This document shows positions 37,921 through 46,595 of a DNA stretch of 64,000 nucleotides, in pieces. Positions within the stretch are counted from its first letter, which is position 1. Each line of letters begins with the position of its first letter. The position numbers were made by a program, and so were the translations under genes. Source of the stretch: Catalinimonas alkaloidigena (GTDB lineage: Bacteria; Bacteroidota; Bacteroidia; Cytophagales; Cyclobacteriaceae); the NCBI RefSeq assembly GCF_029504655.1, contig NZ_JAQFIL010000001.1, forward strand, positions 6,205,001 to 6,269,000, written 5' to 3'. Under the pieces are notes generated by a model that was given only the letters and a program-made list of their open reading frames with translations, made no database searches and was not told where the DNA came from.

Positions 37921-38474
37921 GCCTTTTGGGGTTCAGGGCTAGCTTTTTCTTTTTTCTTTCTCTTTTCCATCAGCTTCTCTAAAGCCGTTGGAGCCATTAG
38001 CGATTCATTACGGATTTTTTCCTGCAATTTAAGAATACCGCCTATCAGGGCTTCGGGGCGTGGGGGACAGCCTGGTACATATACGTCAACAGGGATAACT
38101 CGGTCTACACCTTTTACCACATGATAGCCATGCTGCCAGTAGGGTCCTCCACAATTGGAGCAGGAGCCCATAGAAATTACATATCTCGGTTCTGACATCT
38201 GTTCATACAAACGACGAACACGGTCAGCCATTTTGAAGGTGACCGTACCGGAAACGATCATGACATCAGACTGGCGGGGTGAGGGGCGGGGTATTACGCC
38301 GAAACGATCCAGGTCATAACCGGAAGCGTAGGTAGACATCATCTCAATAGCACAACAGGCTAGGCCGAAGCCCATAGGCCAGAGCGAAGACAGACGCGCC
38401 CAGTTCACAATATCATCAACACGAGTAACAATTACTCCTCCTTTTCCAAACTGTTGATCCAGCAGACCTCCCAT
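37917..38474 (-). CDS. nuoB: NADH-quinone oxidoreductase subunit B
   Basis: 185 residues, carrying the terminal 4Fe-4S cluster N2 that reduces quinone. The four cluster cysteines are present: the pair in GLACCAIEM (40, 41), GSCSNCGG (105) and [10 protein letters not shown] (136). A lysine-rich tail ([12 protein letters not shown]) extends the C-terminus. It follows nuoA by 74 bases and overlaps nuoC by four bases. Confidence 0.96.
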   Translation of the reverse strand: MGGLLDQQFGKGGVIVTRVDDIVNWARLSSLWPMGFGLACCAIEMMSTYASGYDLDRFGVIPRPSPRQSDVMIVSGTVTFKMADRVRRLYEQMSEPRYVISMGSCSNCGGPYWQHGYHVVKGVDRVIPVDVYVPGCPPRPEALIGGILKLQEKIRNESLMAPTALEKLMEKRKKKEKASPEPQKA

Positions 38475-38548
38475 GACGATAATTAATTACAAATTGAAAG
38501 ATTAAAAAATAATTTAAAATAAGGGTTTTGCGAAATACTTTTTCTGGC

Positions 38549-39028
38549 TTAATACTTTTCTGAAACCTTATCGTACAGCGCTTTAGGGATGTGTGATGTA
38601 TAGCTAGGTTTACTAACTCTCGGCTTGATCCAATCCAGAAACCCTTTTGCCCATGCATATGCTAAACCCATAGCCAAAATACCGATAAAAACAGACATCT
38701 CCACCAACGAAAACCAGCCCCACAATCCCTGTGTTCCGTCAATTAGTTCTTTCTGCCCGAATACTGTAGCCCAGGGAAACAAAAATACAATCTCCACATC
38801 AAAAAGAATAAAAATCAGGGCTACGATATAAAAGCGGGAGTTGAATTGTCCCCAGGCTGATCCGCTGGGGTCTTCACCGCACTCATAAGTAGAAAGTTTT
38901 TCTTCGTTAGGACGGTCGGGACGAATCATTCTCGCAACCATCAAAGCGATCATTACGAATATGCTACTGCCCACGATAAAAAGAAGTATTATGCTAAATG
39001 CTGAAAGCTGCGTATCTTGAGTAATCAT
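38549..39028 (-). CDS. nuoA: NADH-quinone oxidoreductase subunit A
   Basis: The ATG at 39028 ([12 protein letters not shown]) is preferred over one at 39082, which would overlap the upstream LON-domain gene by 38 bases and add residues before the first helix. The 159-residue product has three membrane helices and the NuoA loop [20 protein letters not shown] with its conserved cysteine, then [20 protein letters not shown]. The soluble C-terminal tail (about 40 residues, ending [10 protein letters not shown]) is longer than in E. coli. It begins the nuoABCD block. Confidence 0.93.
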   Translation of the reverse strand: MITQDTQLSAFSIILLFIVGSSIFVMIALMVARMIRPDRPNEEKLSTYECGEDPSGSAWGQFNSRFYIVALIFILFDVEIVFLFPWATVFGQKELIDGTQGLWGWFSLVEMSVFIGILAMGLAYAWAKGFLDWIKPRVSKPSYTSHIPKALYDKVSEKY

Positions 39029-39044
39029 GGATAATCTTAGGTAT

Positions 39045-39674
39045 TTAAAGATCCAGTGAATCAAAATGCTTAAAGTGGCCATTCATCCGAATACGTTCTT
39101 TTGTACGCTCTACTTCTCGTAAGACAGGTATTGTCTTTTTCAGATGCTGTATGACCATCGCCTGACGATCTCGCTCACGTTCAATTTGTAAAAGCTGATA
39201 CTCCTGCTCTTGTGATAGCCCTATTTTATGACCGATTTCAAAGGTAGTAATATCCTCGTCTACTTCCACTTTTTTAACGACATTCATCAAATTGTATAAA
39301 TCCTTGATAAGCGAGATAATTTCAGTATGAAGCCTGAGATCACCATCTTGTACATTATCCAGATAAAACACATCGCCTCCGGCATAAAGTTTTCCTCCTA
39401 CCGGATTATTGAACGACATTACTTTAAAAACTCGGGTAGCCCTGGTAGTGATGTCCAGGCGGCCATCTTCATACCGTTTTACTACTTTTTTCACATACAT
39501 CTCAGTACCATATTCCAACTTTTTATCAATATATGCTGGAATCCCAAAAGGATGGCTTTTTTCCAAACATTCATTAATTAATTGCTTGTATCTTTCTTCA
39601 AAAACATGAAGGTTGACATTCTCGCCCGGAAACGCCACCAGGTTCAGAGGAAATAAGGGTAGGTAATTTTCCAT
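39045..39674 (-). CDS. LON-substrate-binding-domain protein
   Basis: 209 residues made of a stand-alone N-terminal LON (PUA-like) domain: [20 protein letters not shown] at the start, [14 protein letters not shown], and FGIPAY. There is no ATPase or peptidase part. A helical C-terminus ([28 protein letters not shown]) matches the region following the LON fold. Such proteins are widespread but poorly understood; substrate recognition for proteolysis is proposed for the fold. It is directly upstream of nuoA (16-base gap to the chosen start), probably in one transcript with its promoter before 39674. Confidence 0.88.
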   Translation of the reverse strand: MENYLPLFPLNLVAFPGENVNLHVFEERYKQLINECLEKSHPFGIPAYIDKKLEYGTEMYVKKVVKRYEDGRLDITTRATRVFKVMSFNNPVGGKLYAGGDVFYLDNVQDGDLRLHTEIISLIKDLYNLMNVVKKVEVDEDITTFEIGHKIGLSQEQEYQLLQIERERDRQAMVIQHLKKTIPVLREVERTKERIRMNGHFKHFDSLDL

Positions 39675-39698
39675 ATAGACACGATCCTACTCAACTAA

Positions 39699-39706
39699 CA
39701 AAAATA
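39699..39706 (-). promoter_or_regulatory. -7 box TATTTTTG before the LON-domain/nuoABCD unit
   Basis: On the minus strand TATTTTTG lies 25 bases upstream of the ATG at 39674 and matches TAnnTTTG. It would start the transcript for the LON-domain gene and probably nuoABCD. Confidence 0.45.
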
Positions 39707-39897
39707 TGATTCATTCCTTCTTATCATACAACAACTTATCTACGTGATCGTTACACATTTGCAATACGTAAGAAAATGACTGATTTGTCATTCAAATAAA
39801 TATTCCAATAGGAGAATTTATTTTGATCAGGCACAGTTATTGTAACTTATACAATAGCGCAAGGATTTTTCTTAGCGTTTGTTTAAGGTTGATAGTT

Positions 39898-39935
39898 GAC
39901 CCCGGACGTTTGGTCGCGTCCGGGGTTCTTTTTTA
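39898..39935 (+). terminator. Strong plus-strand rho-independent terminator with no plus-strand gene
   Basis: CCCCGGACG (39900-39908) and CGTCCGGGG (39917-39925) are perfect complements around an 8-base loop and are followed by TTCTTTTTT on the plus strand. The minus-strand side lacks a T-run, although it lies just past the stop of the minus-strand aminotransferase at 39933. It therefore works best for plus-strand transcription, where no protein gene is visible. Confidence 0.8.
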
Positions 39936-41105
39936 TACCACTGCCCGAAAACAGGCTAATAGCTTCTGCATATCCTCCGCTTCATTATACAGATGGGGAG
40001 CGATCCTTACTGAATTACCTCTCACTGAAACCAACACCTGTTCACGCTGTAAATGCTCCTGAAGCTTACTCATCGCTACCTTTTCTGGTAGTCTTACACC
40101 AAACAAATGATGACCTCTAAATGTTGGATCTTCTATCTGAAAACCATATTCCAGTAGAGTCGACAGGATAGGCTCATTGAGCCTTTGACAATAGGTTTGG
40201 ATATTTTGGACTCCCCAGGCGTCAAGTTCTTTAAGTGCTTGAAGTAGCATTGGGACCAGAATAAAATTACTGCGTTCTCCAACTTCATAACGTAATGCTC
40301 CTGGCTGATAACAATCCTGATAATTTACCAGATTGGTGAAATCTTCGCTTCCAAAACGGCTTATCCACCCTTCTTCCAGAGGATCGCCTTCGTCAAAGTA
40401 AGGTCCGAAATAAGCCATTCCAATTGCATATGGTCCCATGAGCCATTTGTAGCCTGCGCAGATGAGCGCATCAGGCTGTATTTCATCTACATCAAAAGCT
40501 AAAGCGCCTACTGACTGAGTACCATCTACTACCAGCAATGCTCCTACTTCCTTTGTTCGTTCTCGGATGGCCTTGAGGTCAAAGCGAGTGCCATCTGACC
40601 AGTGGACATGAGCAATAGCAACCAGCCGGGTTTTGTTGTCTATTGCTTCCAGTATGTTCTCATTCCATTTTTTACCTCTCTCTTTAGTTTGTAGAGGAGC
40701 ATCTATGGTTTTAAGTATTGCCTTCTTTTCGGCTGTCAGCTTTTGCCAGATATATACGTTGCTGGGAAACTGTTCTCCTGTTACTACAACATTCTCACCT
40801 TGGCCAATAGGTAGGTTTCGGGCTACTACTGCCATGCCATATGAAACAGAGGGAATAACAACAAGCCGTGAATGGTCTGGAGTCTGAATGAGCTTGGCAT
40901 ATGCTTTCCTTAAATCTTCTACTTCGCCAAAAAACGCTCTATGCCCTACCTGTTCCGGAGATCGTTTAAGCTTCAATCCTTTTATGCCTGCCTCTTCCAC
41001 ACTCTTCATCAAAGGACTCATATAGGCACAATTCAGATAAGTAATATCAGGAGATAATGTGAATTTACCTTTCTGAGAAGGCAATGCAAGGCTGTGTTGT
41101 GACAT
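39933..41105 (-). CDS. Class V aminotransferase-fold PLP enzyme
   Basis: 390 residues, fold-type I, related to cysteine desulfurases, kynureninase and isopenicillin-N epimerase-like enzymes. YLNCAYMSPLMKSVEEAG is near the start, the cofactor aspartate is Asp194 in LVVDGTQSVG, and the PLP lysine is Lys220 in ICAGYKWLMGPYAIGMAYF. There is no signal peptide and no conserved desulfurase cysteine loop was recognised, so a sulfur-transfer role is not favoured. It stands alone, divergent from xdhC, with a terminator at its end. Substrate unknown. Confidence 0.85.
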   Translation of the reverse strand: MSQHSLALPSQKGKFTLSPDITYLNCAYMSPLMKSVEEAGIKGLKLKRSPEQVGHRAFFGEVEDLRKAYAKLIQTPDHSRLVVIPSVSYGMAVVARNLPIGQGENVVVTGEQFPSNVYIWQKLTAEKKAILKTIDAPLQTKERGKKWNENILEAIDNKTRLVAIAHVHWSDGTRFDLKAIRERTKEVGALLVVDGTQSVGALAFDVDEIQPDALICAGYKWLMGPYAIGMAYFGPYFDEGDPLEEGWISRFGSEDFTNLVNYQDCYQPGALRYEVGERSNFILVPMLLQALKELDAWGVQNIQTYCQRLNEPILSTLLEYGFQIEDPTFRGHHLFGVRLPEKVAMSKLQEHLQREQVLVSVRGNSVRIAPHLYNEAEDMQKLLACFRAVV

Positions 41106-41217
41106 TGTTATTATGTATATTGCTTATTTTCTAAGCGAAAGATAGGAAGCCCTATATTATTTAGATAGTTTTTAAGAGAAAGAAGGTAAATTAGTTATAC
41201 AACCAACCCGCGGCGGT

Positions 41218-42351
41218 ATGAAAGAACTCAGTAGAATAGTGGAAGCATATGACCAGATTGCTGACACCTCTCAAAAGGCAGCACTGGCTACCGTAGTGAA
41301 AGTACAAGGCTCTTCTTACCGTAGAGCCGGAGCACGTATGCTTATGACGGATGATGGCCGCTGGACTGGTGCGATCAGCGGAGGGTGTCTGGAAGGAGAT
41401 GCGCTACGCAAAGCCCGTCAGGCTATTCTCCTAAATCAACCTAGCGTAGTAACTTACGATACTATGACTGATGAAAATGCCAGTAGACTCGGAGTAGGAC
41501 TAGGCTGTAACGGAATTATAGATGTACTCATTGAACCTATAGATTATCTGCGTGAGCAGATGGATTTAATGCGGGTTTTTAAAAACTTTCTCAAAGATCG
41601 TAAAAGAGCAGCCATTGCCACTGTTTTTAACGTGGAAGAATCTATGCAAGAAGGGATTGGGCAAAGGTTCGTCACAGATAGTCAGGGAAATGCGCTGAGC
41701 AATATTACTGTCCCCTTATTGAAGGATCAGGTACACGCTGATATTTTACCTGCCTTAGCAAAAGGTCAACCCCTCAATAAAGTATATGCAGTGGAAAAAG
41801 GTCGCGTAGAAGTAAGTATTGAAATACTTCACCCCAGCATAGAGCTCATCATCTTTGGAGGGGGATATGACGCTGCTCCGGTGGTAAAACTAGGAGATAC
41901 CTTGGGCTGGCAGGTCAGTGTAACTGATGATTGTATTGCACATACGGGCAGCAAGCGTTTTCCGGGTGCTTGTCAGGTGCTACATGCTCCACGCGAAAAT
42001 GTGGTAGAACAATTATCTATCACGCCTTATACTTATACGGTGCTGATGTCGCACAACTATGCGTATGATATAGCTGTATTACCTCAACTGTTGGCTACTG
42101 ACGTTCAGTATATTGGTATTTTAGGACCTAAAAAACGCTATCTGAAAATGTTGCATGAGCTGGAACAAAAAGGGATTATCCTCAGTGAAAAAGATCAGGA
42201 GCGTATTCATAGTCCTGTAGGATTAGACATTGGTGCGGAAACACCCGACGAAATAGCGCTATCCATTATTTCAGAGATACAAGCTGTACATCAAAGAAGC
42301 AAAGGAGGACTGCTCAAAGAAAAGAAAGGCTTCATTCATGAACGCAGTTGA
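41218..42351 (+). CDS. XdhC/CoxI-family molybdenum hydroxylase maturation protein
   Basis: 377 residues with both XdhC halves: the N-terminal domain (ALATVVKVQGSSYRRAGARM, GAISGGCLEGD, GLGCNGIIDVLIEP) and the C-terminal Rossmann-like domain (LIIFGGGYDAAPVVKLG, DEIALSIISEIQAV). XdhC proteins bind sulfurated molybdenum cofactor and insert it into xanthine dehydrogenase or related hydroxylases. The gene overlaps the next one by 14 bases, so the two are coupled. No hydroxylase subunit is encoded nearby. Confidence 0.92.
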   Translation: MKELSRIVEAYDQIADTSQKAALATVVKVQGSSYRRAGARMLMTDDGRWTGAISGGCLEGDALRKARQAILLNQPSVVTYDTMTDENASRLGVGLGCNGIIDVLIEPIDYLREQMDLMRVFKNFLKDRKRAAIATVFNVEESMQEGIGQRFVTDSQGNALSNITVPLLKDQVHADILPALAKGQPLNKVYAVEKGRVEVSIEILHPSIELIIFGGGYDAAPVVKLGDTLGWQVSVTDDCIAHTGSKRFPGACQVLHAPRENVVEQLSITPYTYTVLMSHNYAYDIAVLPQLLATDVQYIGILGPKKRYLKMLHELEQKGIILSEKDQERIHSPVGLDIGAETPDEIALSIISEIQAVHQRSKGGLLKEKKGFIHERS

Positions 42352-42943
42352 AGAACATGCAATAGTTATCCTGGCCGCCGGAGCATCTTCCCGCATGGGC
42401 CAACCCAAGCAGTTATTAGAAATTAAAGGTAAAACGCTACTGCGTCATGTAGCCGAAGAAGCCATAAGCGCAAGTATAGGCCCGGTAATAGTAGTAGTAG
42501 GTGCTTTTTCTGAATTGGTAGAAAAAGCAATCAAGGATATTAGCGTAAAAAAAGTGGTGAACCTGGACTGGAAGCAAGGTATGGGAACTTCCATTCAAAA
42601 GGGTATATTAGAAGTACAAAATCAATACCCCCATTGTCAGGGAGCTATACTCATGCTATCAGATCAGCCATATGTTGACGCCACCTTGCTGAACAAATTA
42701 TTACAAGCCCATCTGGATTCTAAAAAACCGATTGTTGCTTCATCTTACCAGAATACATTAGGGGTTCCGGTTTATTTTCATGCTTCGTATTTTCCTCATT
42801 TATGCCAACTGGAAGGCTTCGTAGGGGCACGCAAACTTATCCGGCAGCATAAGGAAAAGGTAGAAAGGGTGGATTTCCCTTCTGGTAAATTTGATATCGA
42901 TACGCCTGAAGATTATCAGAAAATAAAAAAGAAAATGGAGTAA
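42338..42943 (+). CDS. MocA-like molybdopterin nucleotidyltransferase
   Basis: 201 residues of the MobA-like NTP transferase family. The signature loop is VILAAGASSRMGQPKQLLEIKGK with the nucleotide-binding lysine. MLSDQPYVD marks the metal-binding aspartate, and FDIDTPEDYQKIK closes the domain. With xdhC immediately upstream, the best match is MocA-type CTP:molybdopterin cytidylyltransferase, which makes the cytosine form of the cofactor used by xanthine dehydrogenase-type enzymes. Cytidylyl rather than guanylyl preference is inferred from context. Confidence 0.88.
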   Translation: MNAVEEHAIVILAAGASSRMGQPKQLLEIKGKTLLRHVAEEAISASIGPVIVVVGAFSELVEKAIKDISVKKVVNLDWKQGMGTSIQKGILEVQNQYPHCQGAILMLSDQPYVDATLLNKLLQAHLDSKKPIVASSYQNTLGVPVYFHASYFPHLCQLEGFVGARKLIRQHKEKVERVDFPSGKFDIDTPEDYQKIKKKME

Positions 42944-42989
42944 AAACCATGAGTTAAGCACGCTACTTACTCAGCATATGCCCGCATTT

Positions 42990-45374
42990 TTATTCACTTC
43001 TTAAAGCTTCTGCCGGATTAGCAAGCGCCGCTTTTACCGACTTAAAGCTTACAGTGAGCAGTGCTATGACGAGCCCTACAAGTGCTGCGATCACAAACAT
43101 CCACCAGGAAATACTAATACTGTAGGTAAAGTCTGCCAGCCACTGCTGCATAAAATAATACGCTACAGGGGCAGCCATCAAAAATGCAACCCCCAGTAGT
43201 AACACAAAATCTTTGGTGAACAAATAAACAATATGCTGTATACTGCCTCCCAAAACTTTACGTATGCCTACTTCTTTTTCTTTCTGAATGGCCATAAAAC
43301 TGATCAGCCCGTAGAGTCCCAGGCAGCCAATAAAAATGGCTATTCCGGCAAAAATGGATAAGAGCTTGGAGGTTTTTCGTTCCTGCTCATACATCGTTGC
43401 CAGATCATTATCCAGAAACTCATAGCTAAAATAATAGTCAGGAAATGCAGACCGCCACTGTTGTTCTACTGCCGCGATCGCCTCCTGGCTACGACTCATT
43501 TCAACTTTAAAAGAAGCTTTCTGAAAAAAGCCTGGCGCTCTTATCATCATCAGAGGGGGGATTTCTTCTTTCAATGACATAGAATGAAAATCCTGTACAA
43601 CTCCTATTATTTCTCCTTCTGTACCATAAAAGCTGATTTGCTCTCCCAATGCCTTTTCAGGATCAGTGATTCCTATTTCTTTCAAAAAGGTTTCATTCAC
43701 CACCAAATCAGTAGAGTCACCCAGCGGCTGTACATTGTGTCCTGCAATGAGCGGGATGCCATAAAAAGTCAGAAAATTACTGTCAATAAACTTAATCTCG
43801 GATATCTTACGCTCTTCCGAAGATGCCTGATGCATAAAATAAGTCCAGTACTTATTTATGGTAGCCGCGGGTGTGTTCAATGAGAAACTAATGTCTTTGA
43901 TACTGCTCAACTGAGACATGTCATTACGCAATGTTTCTACCTTATCGTGATTACTTCTTGGCAGATCCGCCGTAAGCACTGCTTCCTGATCAAATCCCAG
44001 TGAGGCATTATTGAAATAATGCATTTGACTTAATACAACCACTGTGCAGATGATAAGCACCTGCGAAAGCGCAAACTGGAAAATGATAAGGCCTTTACGC
44101 AGTATTATTCCTTTTGAGCTACGGGAAGCATAGGTGTTTTTCAGACTGGAAACAGGACGAAAGGCTGAGAGTACCAGTGAAGGGTAAAAGCCTGCTAATA
44201 TACTTACTACTATACCTATCCCAAACAAAAAAAGCCAGGTTACCCACTCATTCATCAGTGAGAAATCCAGAGGAAGGTTAAGGAAAGAGCCAAGGGGGGG
44301 CAGTAAGTTCGCAGCTAGTAGATATGAAATCAGAATAGCCATAAAAGTCAGCAGTGCGGTCTCTCCCATAAACTGTCCGATCAGTTGCTGGCGCGAGCTA
44401 CCCAGCACTTTACGCACTCCTACTTCTTTAGAACGCTTTACTGCCTGGGCAGTAGTAAGGTTAATGAAGTTTATACAGGCAGTAATAAGCAGGAAAATAC
44501 CTACCAGAGCCAGGCTGTTGATAGACTCTTTGGAAACGGTACGCTCCGAAAAATTATCTATCTGACTACTGAAATGAACTTCCTCAAGGGGCTGAAGTTC
44601 ATGCGTCATATAATTATCAGCAAAATCTTCACCCAGGTACTTAGCGATCATCCCCGGAAAACGGGTATCAATTACTTCAGCGAAAACATTAGGCTTTAAC
44701 AGGACAAAGGTCTGATAGTAAGAGCTCCTGCTCCCCCCATATGTTTCTTTATATTCTTCACTTTGCTCAAAAGTAGCGTGAGAAATGGCCATTCTGATAG
44801 GGTAATCAGTATTTTTTGGCATCGCCTTGAGAATTCCACTTACTACCAGTTCCTGTGCATTGTTGAGCCGTATACTCTTGCCCATCGCATCTCCACGAAA
44901 ATATTTTTCTGCTAAAGTTTCATCAATCACCACCTGCCCGGCTTTGCCAAGTGACTTTTGCGGACTACCACTAATCCATTCAAAATCAAAAATTTCATAG
45001 AAGGCAGGCGAGACATAGGCAATACTAGGCTCACGACTCAACTCTTCATGAACTTCTATCTGCGTCTTTTCAGGATTAGGCTTGTAGACAACCGCAACCT
45101 TCTCTATTTCGGGAAAATCATTTTCTAATATTACCTTCAAGCCATGAGGTGTTCCTGCGTCGTTCAATGCCGGATCTTTTGGTGAACCTGAAAGTACCCG
45201 ATAAATACGGTCTGATTTAGTATGAAAATCATCAAAGCTTAGTTCAAAACGGACGATCAAAAAAATCACCAACGCTCCGCTAATGCCCAGGGTAAGTCCT
45301 GCAATATTGATCAGAGAAAAACTTCTTTGTCGGGCCAGGTTTCTGAAGGCAGTGATAAAATAGTTTTTAAGCAT
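42990..45374 (-). CDS. FtsX-type ABC transporter permease (MacB-like)
   Basis: 794 residues with two periplasmic domains and the 1+3+1+3 membrane-helix layout of the large Bacteroidota permease family. The start, MLKNYFITAFRNLARQRSF, and the end, KSVKAALANPAEALRSE, are typical. The repeated GVRKVLGSS and GIRKVLGGS motifs mark the two FtsX halves. These proteins are MacB-like mechanotransmission permeases, often tied to export of lipids, peptides or drugs. The ATP-binding subunit is not next to it. It is related to the decayed copy at 46596 and to the copy at the right edge. Confidence 0.92.
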   Translation of the reverse strand: MLKNYFITAFRNLARQRSFSLINIAGLTLGISGALVIFLIVRFELSFDDFHTKSDRIYRVLSGSPKDPALNDAGTPHGLKVILENDFPEIEKVAVVYKPNPEKTQIEVHEELSREPSIAYVSPAFYEIFDFEWISGSPQKSLGKAGQVVIDETLAEKYFRGDAMGKSIRLNNAQELVVSGILKAMPKNTDYPIRMAISHATFEQSEEYKETYGGSRSSYYQTFVLLKPNVFAEVIDTRFPGMIAKYLGEDFADNYMTHELQPLEEVHFSSQIDNFSERTVSKESINSLALVGIFLLITACINFINLTTAQAVKRSKEVGVRKVLGSSRQQLIGQFMGETALLTFMAILISYLLAANLLPPLGSFLNLPLDFSLMNEWVTWLFLFGIGIVVSILAGFYPSLVLSAFRPVSSLKNTYASRSSKGIILRKGLIIFQFALSQVLIICTVVVLSQMHYFNNASLGFDQEAVLTADLPRSNHDKVETLRNDMSQLSSIKDISFSLNTPAATINKYWTYFMHQASSEERKISEIKFIDSNFLTFYGIPLIAGHNVQPLGDSTDLVVNETFLKEIGITDPEKALGEQISFYGTEGEIIGVVQDFHSMSLKEEIPPLMMIRAPGFFQKASFKVEMSRSQEAIAAVEQQWRSAFPDYYFSYEFLDNDLATMYEQERKTSKLLSIFAGIAIFIGCLGLYGLISFMAIQKEKEVGIRKVLGGSIQHIVYLFTKDFVLLLGVAFLMAAPVAYYFMQQWLADFTYSISISWWMFVIAALVGLVIALLTVSFKSVKAALANPAEALRSE

Positions 45375-45711
45375 GATAAATCAGCTGATGGAGAAATCTT
45401 GACTTTTAACACGGGCTGTAAAAAAAGCGTGCCATTTCATAAATGTGCTTCTGATGAATGTTAGTTAGTTGTACATACATATTAAATGTACATTAACGAA
45501 CATGTCTGTGCGAAGTTGGACACCCTAAAAGTTAAAATCATGCGCTAGTTTAAATTACTGTTTAGAAAATTTTATATAACTTGTAAGCTTGATTCTAAGT
45601 TATTTTGAGGCAGTCTATTATACTGCTTTCCCTTCCCTATACTTATCTGGTAAGAGGTAAGCAGAAGCCCGCTCAAATAAACATTTTAACATAAAAACTT
45701 TTTGTTGAGAT
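45375..45711. other. Divergent intergenic region, permease and cytochrome
   Basis: About 340 bases with no supported gene. A 70-codon minus-strand frame here runs into the cytochrome gene and has no recognisable domain. No clear promoter box or hairpin was found. Confidence 0.5.
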
Positions 45712-46149
45712 ATGTACCATTCATCATTAGTATTAAGCACAGCTATCTTTTTGTCTAGTGTGTTTTTTTCATTTAACCAAGCTGAAGTAGTTTCTATGCA
45801 GGCTGAGCCCAACTTAGAAGAAAGCATCAAGCTAGGAAAAGAAATCTACTCCAGCTACTGCGTTAGTTGTCATATGAGTGAAGGGCAGGGAGTACCCGGA
45901 GCATTTCCTCCTTTAGCAAAATCTGATTATCTCATGGCTGATAAAGAGCGTTCTATTCGCACAGTGATGCATGGCCTGGAAGGTGAAATTGTAGTCAACG
46001 GCACTACTTATAACAACATAATGACTCCACTTGGCCTGACCAATGAAGAGATTACACATGTACTCAATTATGTGCGTAACAGTTGGGGCAATGAAGGAGA
46101 AGTAGTCACTTTTCAAGAAGTAGAAGCTGTAAGGGAAGCCGGAGAATAA
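45712..46149 (+). CDS. Exported small c-type cytochrome
   Basis: 145 residues: signal peptide (about 1-24) and one class I cytochrome c domain. The haem motif is CVSCH (Cys50, Cys53, His54), and the likely axial ligand is Met104 in NNIMTPLG. The sequence after the haem (HGLEGEIVVNGTTYNNIM, VLNYVRNSWGN) closely parallels the C-terminal cytochrome domain of the dehydrogenase at 4720, so it may serve as electron carrier for similar dehydrogenases. It stands alone, 221 bases before tatA. Confidence 0.92.
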   Translation: MYHSSLVLSTAIFLSSVFFSFNQAEVVSMQAEPNLEESIKLGKEIYSSYCVSCHMSEGQGVPGAFPPLAKSDYLMADKERSIRTVMHGLEGEIVVNGTTYNNIMTPLGLTNEEITHVLNYVRNSWGNEGEVVTFQEVEAVREAGE

Positions 46150-46370
46150 ATAGTGCTATGCTGTAATAGTTCTTAACTGCTACGGACTAGTGTGATAGTG
46201 GTATCATTAGATTGCTCCGATCTCTTGACTATAGCACTCTAATCCTAAGAATCATACCACTAATTTATTTTAGAAAGTGACGTTACTTTTGATTCCATCC
46301 AGCGTCTAATGGTCAGCAACAGATCTATTAATTTCAAATCCGTAATATTTAATCTGTAATTTTCAATGAT

Positions 46371-46556
46371 ATGACACTGGCTTTTTTGATGCTCGAGAAC
46401 ATCAGTGGATGGGAGATATTCATTATAGTACTTGTAATTTATATCTTCTTCGGTCCTCGCTCTCTACCCAAGTTTTACCAAAACATGAAAAAAGCGCTTG
46501 CCCAATTTCAGGACTCCCTGAAAGAAGTGCAGCGTGAATTGCATAAGAAAGAATAG
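46371..46556 (+). CDS. TatA/TatE-family twin-arginine translocase subunit
   Basis: 61 residues. A single N-terminal membrane helix (SGWEIFIIVLVIYIFF) is followed by the FGPRSLPKF hinge typical of TatA/E and an amphipathic helix (NMKKALAQFQDSLKEVQREL). TatA oligomers form the pore for folded proteins with twin-arginine signals. The protein is on the short side, and no tatC or tatB is adjacent. Its presence is relevant to the three proteins at 6546-9628 with Tat leaders. A terminator follows directly. Confidence 0.85.
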   Translation: MTLAFLMLENISGWEIFIIVLVIYIFFGPRSLPKFYQNMKKALAQFQDSLKEVQRELHKKE

Positions 46557-46588
46557 AAAAGGGCAGGCATTTGCCTAAACCCTTTTTT
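46557..46588 (+). terminator. Terminator after tatA
   Basis: AAAAGGG (46557-46563) pairs with CCCTTTT (46580-46586), with an inner AGGC/GCCT pair, and a T-run follows. It begins directly after the tatA stop codon. Confidence 0.75.
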
Positions 46589-46595
46589 ATATTTT

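Noticed and set aside
45618..45830. 70-codon minus-strand frame
   Set aside because: It overlaps the cytochrome c gene antisense, including the signal peptide, and has no supporting motif.
46197..46261. Paired repeats AGTGGTAT/ATACCACT before tatA as a riboswitch or element end
   Set aside because: The arms are 8 bases with a loop of about 50 bases, and there is no known riboswitch core or transposase; chance pairing is likely.
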